This document shows, in pieces, positions 58,858 to 64,000 of a stretch of 64,000 bases of DNA. The DNA is from Laetiporus sulphureus 93-53 (Eukaryota > Basidiomycota > Agaricomycetes > Polyporales > Laetiporaceae), in assembly GCF_001632365.1 (NCBI RefSeq), contig NW_024468530.1, forward strand, positions 186,001 to 250,000, read 5' to 3'. How positions within the stretch are numbered: the first letter of the stretch is position 1; every line of letters starts with the position of its first letter. The position numbers and the translations under genes are program-made. Under the pieces are notes generated by a model. It saw only the letters and a program-made list of their open reading frames with translations, was not told where the DNA came from and did not search any database.

Positions 58858-60493
58858 ATGTTTTTCTGCTCAATCTCAGGCGAGCCACCCCAGGATCCCG
58901 TCGTGTCGCAGAAGTCAGGTCATGTCTACGAGCGTAGGCTGATTTTGAAGTACATCACGGAGAATGGCACTGATCCTATAACGGGTGACAAGTTGGAGGA
59001 ATCGGACCTCATTACCGTCAAAGCTAGTACGTATCCTGAAGTCTCGCTCACATTTTGTTTGGTGCTCATAATGTATCCTTCCCGCAGACCCGAAGGCGTC
59101 AGCTCCTCGTCCGCCATCTGCCACCTCGGTCCCTGCCCTACTCCATACCCTGCAAAATGAGTGGGATGCGCTCATGCTCGAGACTTTCTCGCTCAAGCAA
59201 CAATACAACTCTCTGCGACAAGAGTTGAGCTACGCGCTCTATTCCCAGGACGCTGCTACGCGTGTCGTCGCGCGTCTCATTCGCGAGCGCGATGCTGCTC
59301 GAGAGTAAGTAATCACGTCGAAGTGCAGAATATTGACGTTAACGCTCGCTTGCTGCAGAGCGCTTGGAAGTGTGTCTGCCACGATGGGCGTCGCGCCAGC
59401 TGTGGCTGGTGGAGACGTTGAGATGGCAGAGGCGGGCCAGGAAACAGGTGTCCTCCCCGAGGCGGTCGCCAAGGAAATTGAGGAAACTCACCAAGTGCTC
59501 TCTGCGCAACGCAAGAAGCGCAAGGCGCCTGCTGGATATGTCACTCCAGCGGAAGTGAGGACATTCACAGCAAAACACACGATCCCTTCCCTGCACTCGC
59601 CCTCGCCGGCTGGTATCACGGCACTGGCTGTTTCGAGCAAGCATCCCTCTCAGTTCCTCACTGGCGGAAACGACAAAATCGTGCAGCTCTATGACCGTGA
59701 CACAGACAAGGTGCTAGCATCGCTCAAGGGCCACTCAAAAAAGATTACGCATGTCGCCATTCGCGAGGAACTCGACGAGAGCGAGCCCATGCTCCTCATC
59801 TCTGCAAGTGCGGACAAGCTCTCGAAAATCTGGTCATATGACGCGTCCTCAAACGATTATATACCCCGCGCGACAATCCGCACGCACAAGGGCGAGCTTA
59901 CAGGTCTTGCAGTTCATCCTACAAGCACGCTCGTTGCGATCGCGTCGGCAGATCACACGTATTCTCTTCATGATCTCACGAGCGGCACGCTCGTATATCG
60001 TTCAGCGGTCGCAGACGAGCCTTTCGCTTCCCTCGGCGTACATCCCGATGGCACCCTCGTTGCTGTCGGTACTCCTACCTCGACCATCCAGGTCTATGAT
60101 ATCCGCTCCGGAGATGTTGCTGCCACGCTTTCCCCTCCTGATAGCGCGCCGTTCACAGTCAAGACTCTCAGCTTCTCGGAGAACGGCTATCACATGCTTG
60201 CACCCGACTCTCTCTCATCAGTTGCAATATGGGACCTGCGCAAGCCGAAGATCGCCCATTCGATTGATCTTGGCGAGGGCTTCAAGGTGAATAAGGTGAC
60301 CTACGATTTCAGTGCCCATCTGTTGGGTGTCGCGGGCAGCGAGGGTGTGCGGATCTACGCACACAAGACCTGGGAGGAACTAGTACGCTTTGAAGAGGGA
60401 GGAGAGGTCGCGGATTTGGTGTTCGGCGAGGCAGGAAAAGAGATTTGGGGAGCAAGCGGGCGTGAGGTCAGGATTTGGGGGTTGCCTGCGTAG
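58858..60493 (+). CDS. PRP19: PRP19, spliceosomal U-box ubiquitin ligase
   Basis: Prp19 forms the NineTeen complex that stabilises the catalytic spliceosome and also acts in DNA repair. ATG 58858 starts [20 protein letters not shown], the U-box, continuing with [10 protein letters not shown] and [14 protein letters not shown]. The tetrameric coiled coil follows ([20 protein letters not shown], then [27 protein letters not shown]), then a linker and about seven WD40 blades ([97 protein letters not shown]). Short introns lie at about 59027-59088 and 59307-59358. The stop is at 60491-60493. Confidence 0.96.
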
Positions 60494-60639
60494 ATACTAC
60501 TCTGTGCTCTTCCCGTGTTGTAATCTACCCGTGCTATAACCGATCGGCCGTTTGCTTGTACAGATTTTTATTGTCCCAGCGGTCACGTTACTTCCACCTT
60601 GCGACTGCCCCTCCTCGCTCGGCGGCGAGCTCGGACTCG

Positions 60640-62810
60640 ATGTCCAACAGTCTTTTCAAGAGAATCAGTCTGCCAAAACGCGTACCAACGCCTAAACTCC
60701 CACGAAGACAGTTTCTACACACATCGACCTCTTGTCGCGCCGCTGTCTCCATCTCTCCTGCTGATGTCTGGAACTGGGAAGTCAAGGGCAGCGACCCTAG
60801 GGACGCCGTCGTCGCGAGCAAACTTGCAGATCTCAAACGGATATTGACTATCACTTCTTCCGGTCCATCCCGTGTATGGGGATGCTACGTCGACTTGCTC
60901 AACTTTCTCGGAAACGAGAAGTTGCCTTTGGAGGTTCATCGCTCCGTTCTGCGTAAATGCACGCCTTCTGCGCGAAAGCTACGCACCACGGCTCTACAGT
61001 TCGCTCCGGGGACACGGAGAATACCAGGAGTTCATCCCTTCGAAGCTCGCTTTCAGGCGATCATTCGAAGTATTCGTGCATCGAACCAGGTTCCTGACAT
61101 TGAGGATTACCACTTCGTCTTGGATCAATTCGCTGCAGTGGGTCATCATCTGGGAGCGATGAAAGTCCTTGCAGAGATTACCGATGTTGGACTTCAGAAG
61201 GTCCCGAAAACGTACGGATTGTGTCTTCAAGCTCTCTGCCATCGCTTGACACTGCCATGTCCACAAGAACTACGACAGCACGTCGTCAAGGAAGTGACGC
61301 GTCTCTGTGTGGATATTCTGAACGAGATGTCTATGCACAATGTGCATATTACTTCTGCAAACATGGACCTGGTGATTCGAGTATTCGCGGCGACAGTGGA
61401 CGAAGAAGGGTTCCGGAAATTGCTGACGTACGCGTACGGCGTTGATCCCTCGTTTCCAGACCGACCTCCTCTGGAGTACTGGGACAAGGGCCAAGACACT
61501 TCCATGAACTTACCTGTGGAGGGTGTAAGTTTCCCCCTCCTTAGTCCCCTACCATTATCTACCGAGGCCCTCAACGTAGTTTTGGACTTCTACGGTCAGC
61601 GAGAGTCGATCTCAAAAATGGTGCAGATGTTCGAAGTTCTCACCACGCCGCTTCCACCACATAGCCTGACGACATCGCCGCCATTCGACGAGGAAGACGA
61701 AGACGACTATGGCATTTCCAACCCTCGAGTTTCCTCTTACCAACCACCTCACGTACAGCCGAGTACGACCACATTCCTCTTGCTGCTGAAATGGGCGTCG
61801 AGGGCAGGATACTCCCATTTGTCGCGGCACTATATGCTCCACGCCATTCGATACGAGGAAGACGCAGATAGGCAGCTGCGCATGGACTGTGCCCGAAAGC
61901 CTCGTTCTGAGCTGGTGCGGCACAGGGTTGGGATCAATCGAAGCATCATGGTGGCGGTCTTCGGGGTGGCAAATCGGGAGAAGAACGTACAGTTAATGCG
62001 TCGGGTATTAGACAAGGCTACCTTGGTGATCAAGATGAAGGAGGGCCATATCAAGTATTATGCAAAGGTTCGAAGGAGATGGCAAGATGCCGACCAAGCT
62101 GCTGGTATAGTTATACAGGGCCAGGACTCGCAAATTGATGAGGCAGTCACTGAGCGGTCGGCCGTGCCAGAGCATGTACATGCGTCTGAAGAAGGCACTA
62201 CAGCTACTGGTGCATTTTTTGGATGTCTTGCTCCTATTTATCATCAACTAATGCTGTGTTTGTTCTCTCTTCAGCTCGTACTCCAAAACTTGTTTCGTCG
62301 AAGCCCAAACCCTTTTCCAATAGCTTCTTCATCCCCTCGTCGACCGCTTCGCCATCGACAGAGGTTCCGCCAATGCCATATTTCGACGTTGACCTTGACG
62401 CCCCCGCGCGTCCCTCTTCTCCCACTCAAAAGCCCTTTGACATCGACACCCACTTGAAAGTCATACGGAAAGATCTACAGATGTTGAACGATTTCCGGAT
62501 CCATGTAGCAGACGCTATAGGGCGTATCACGGAAAGAATCAAAGAACAGCTGGGCCGCAGGGTATGGGCGTCCAAGGACATTTATTTGCGCGACCAAGGC
62601 AGACGTGTTCTCATTACCAAGGAAGATTGGCAGCAAATAGCGGGCTTCCGTAGGGCAAGAGCGATGTCTCTCGGACGGCTGCGACTATCCTCGCCGAGTT
62701 TGCGGCCAGCTCACATCCGCCCTGGGTCGCTCGCTGCTAGTCGTGGATTAAAGACCTCAGCTTTCCATCCGCATACAGCCCCTTATAGTTTGCGGACTTG
62801 TGCATCATAG
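60640..62810 (+). CDS. Mitochondrial PPR-like protein
   Basis: ATG 60640 begins MSNSLFKRISLPKRVPTPKL, a basic presequence followed by RRQFLHTSTSCRA, a likely cleavage region for the matrix. The body is all-helical, with degenerate 35-residue units such as DIEDYHFVLDQFAAVGHHLG, then KTYGLCLQALCHRL and TSANMDLVIRVFAATVDEEG, then LSTEALNVVLDFYGQRESIS. This repeat style is that of fungal pentatricopeptide proteins, which bind mitochondrial transcripts. An intron at about 62210-62274 joins EGTTAT to ARTPKLVSSKPKPF; reading through it gives a false C-terminus. The last exon ends HTAPYSLRTCAS at 62810. It lies 147 bases after PRP19 on the same strand. The exact target RNA is unknown. Confidence 0.8.
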
Positions 62811-63211
62811 CATGACTCTCGATAACGCGAGTGATTGCTGCATTCGCAAAAGCCTTCTTCCGTACCTAAAGGACGACAGAGTCTGTTCAAGTTACCCCAT
62901 CTAGGCTTTGTCATCTCTCATATTTACTGCACTCTGTGTCATATCTTCCCGTCTACATGCGGCCCGAGCGGGGAAGCTCTGCTTTGGTATCAATTCGTGC
63001 CATGAGATACAGGATCGTAGTACAGTCGCACAAGTAACAAAGTCGAAAGAGGAACGAAGCCCCGACTGTCCCTGCAGGTGTGAAGAAAGGGCAAGCAAGT
63101 GACTACAGCACAAGAAAATTTGGACGTGTACGATGCGAGCAGAGGCGTGCGCAAACGTTCATAATGATATAATAATGCTACAAAGGGGTAATCGAGGTGA
63201 ATCGGAACAGT
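62811..63211. other. Convergent intergenic region, PPR-like / OPT
   Basis: About 400 bases; nothing coding was recognised. It presumably contains both mRNA 3' ends. Confidence 0.6.
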
Positions 63212-64000
63212 TCATGACCACGTTAAAGGACCAAACGAAGTATTCGTAGTAAGGAAGGGCATGCCGAGCGTGTCGTAGGTGTTTTGCCAGACAGTGTTTC
63301 CCCACCAGTTGATGGAGACACCGCCCTTGGGATACTGTAGACACCAGAAAATGAGGATGAGGGTGAGAGCGACGCCCGAGTCTAGTGCTGCTGAGAGGAT
63401 GTAGTTGTAGCGCATCCACCAGCGGAAGTGGAAGCGGCGCATGAACCACTGGAAGAATGCGCCGACCATGACCCAGGAGGAGTAGTTGATTCCACTGGCG
63501 GGCGGCATCTGTCCGAGGCCGGCGAATAGCACGGGCGTGTTTACGTATCTCCAGATGGAGTACGGGTAGCGGCGGGCAAGAAGGTAGAATGGGATGGGCG
63601 CGAAGGCACCGATGAGGAAGAACCACAACATTGGGTTGTAACTAGACGGAAAAGTCATGATCAGACTACTTGAAGCAGCTGGTAAGAGACTGTAACTCAC
63701 ATTTGTCCGGGCGAGAAGAGGCGCTGCGGGCCAATACCGCCCCAGATGATCGATGCAGTTGCGAACGTGTCAACGTCCGGGCAGGTGAAGTAGTCCTTCT
63801 GATCTGCCTGGCAAAAGTCCGGGATATTCGCAAACTGCCATATCTGCACCCCGACGCAAACGAAACAGGTGATGACCGTTGCGAGGGTCTGCGCGACGAA
63901 CAGCGTGCGCGGCGGGATCTTCATGTAGTGCCCGATCTTCATGTCGCTCGCGAGCGAAAGTGACTGCGTGACGGTGATGAAGCCGTACGTCTTGAAGAGC
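63212..64000 (-). CDS. OPT-family oligopeptide transporter (C-terminal part)
   Basis: The gene runs off the right edge; only its C-terminal quarter is present. OPT proteins are proton-coupled carriers of small peptides, glutathione or metal chelates in the plasma membrane. The visible part contains the conserved DMKIGHYMKIPPRTLF block, the segment TLATVITCFVCVGVQIW, the cysteine pair in FCQADQKDYFTCPD, IIWGGIGPQRLF, and after a 60-nt intron YNPMLWFFLIGAFAPIPFYL, then NTPVLFAGLGQMPPASGINY, FHFRWWMRYNYILSAALDSG and ISINWWGNTVWQ-type end. The stop is at 63212-63214. Start, upstream helices and substrate cannot be read here. Confidence 0.92.

Noticed and set aside
1..64000. CRISPR arrays, rRNA genes, bacterial operons
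   Set aside because: No regularly spaced repeats, no rRNA landmark sequences and pervasive spliceosomal introns; the DNA is eukaryotic nuclear.

Overview
The window is nuclear DNA of a filamentous basidiomycete, most likely an Agaricomycete. Nearly every gene is split by many short GT-AG introns of about 45-70 nt, both strands are densely used, and several protein families are typical of mushroom-forming fungi: a CYP-type P450, an MRP-type ABC transporter, NPL4, tandem PIF1 helicases and REase/kinase fusion proteins. No rRNA, tRNA, CRISPR array or prokaryotic signal was seen. Gene models below were spliced by hand from conserved domain continuity and GT-AG boundaries, so internal domains are firmer than 5' ends.

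Layout. 1-6788: three same-strand PIF1-family helicase genes in tandem (the first cut by the window edge); the third carries an N-terminal RNase H1-type hybrid-binding domain. 7147-10539 (-): an F-BAR/RhoGAP protein, divergent from an MRP/ABCC transporter at 11028-18182. 18529-23049: NPL4 (-), a bZIP regulator and the mitochondrial copper protein COX19. 23964-25660: glycerophosphodiester phosphodiesterase. 25661-27501: no recognised gene, but a TATA box followed by a long pyrimidine tract and a G-quadruplex-type tract. 27502-28573: Rieske iron-sulfur protein. 29734-32574: SRPK-type kinase with an unusually long intron.

33309-53102 is more accessory in character. It contains two divergent members of a family that joins a putative nuclease-like region to an atypical kinase with a D-[FY]-D-W-A-G motif; the first seems to have a Crinkler-like N-terminal header. 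Between them lie an RRM/zinc-knuckle RNA-binding protein, a P450, a STE20/FRAY-like kinase with a histidine-rich activation segment, and two gene-poor stretches (about 3.9 and 2.7 kb).

53610-64000 is compact housekeeping DNA: a membrane-anchored Nudix protein (-), a four-knuckle CCHC protein, SGT2 (-), PRP19, a mitochondrial PPR-like protein, and the C-terminal part of an OPT oligopeptide transporter (-).

Functionally the window mixes conserved core genes (respiration: RIP1 and COX19; splicing: PRP19, SRPK, RRM protein; proteostasis: NPL4, SGT2) with lineage-expanded families (PIF1 tandem, REase/kinase proteins, P450, ABCC). The most interesting material is the hybrid-binding-domain/PIF1 fusion and the Crinkler-like REase/kinase pair.
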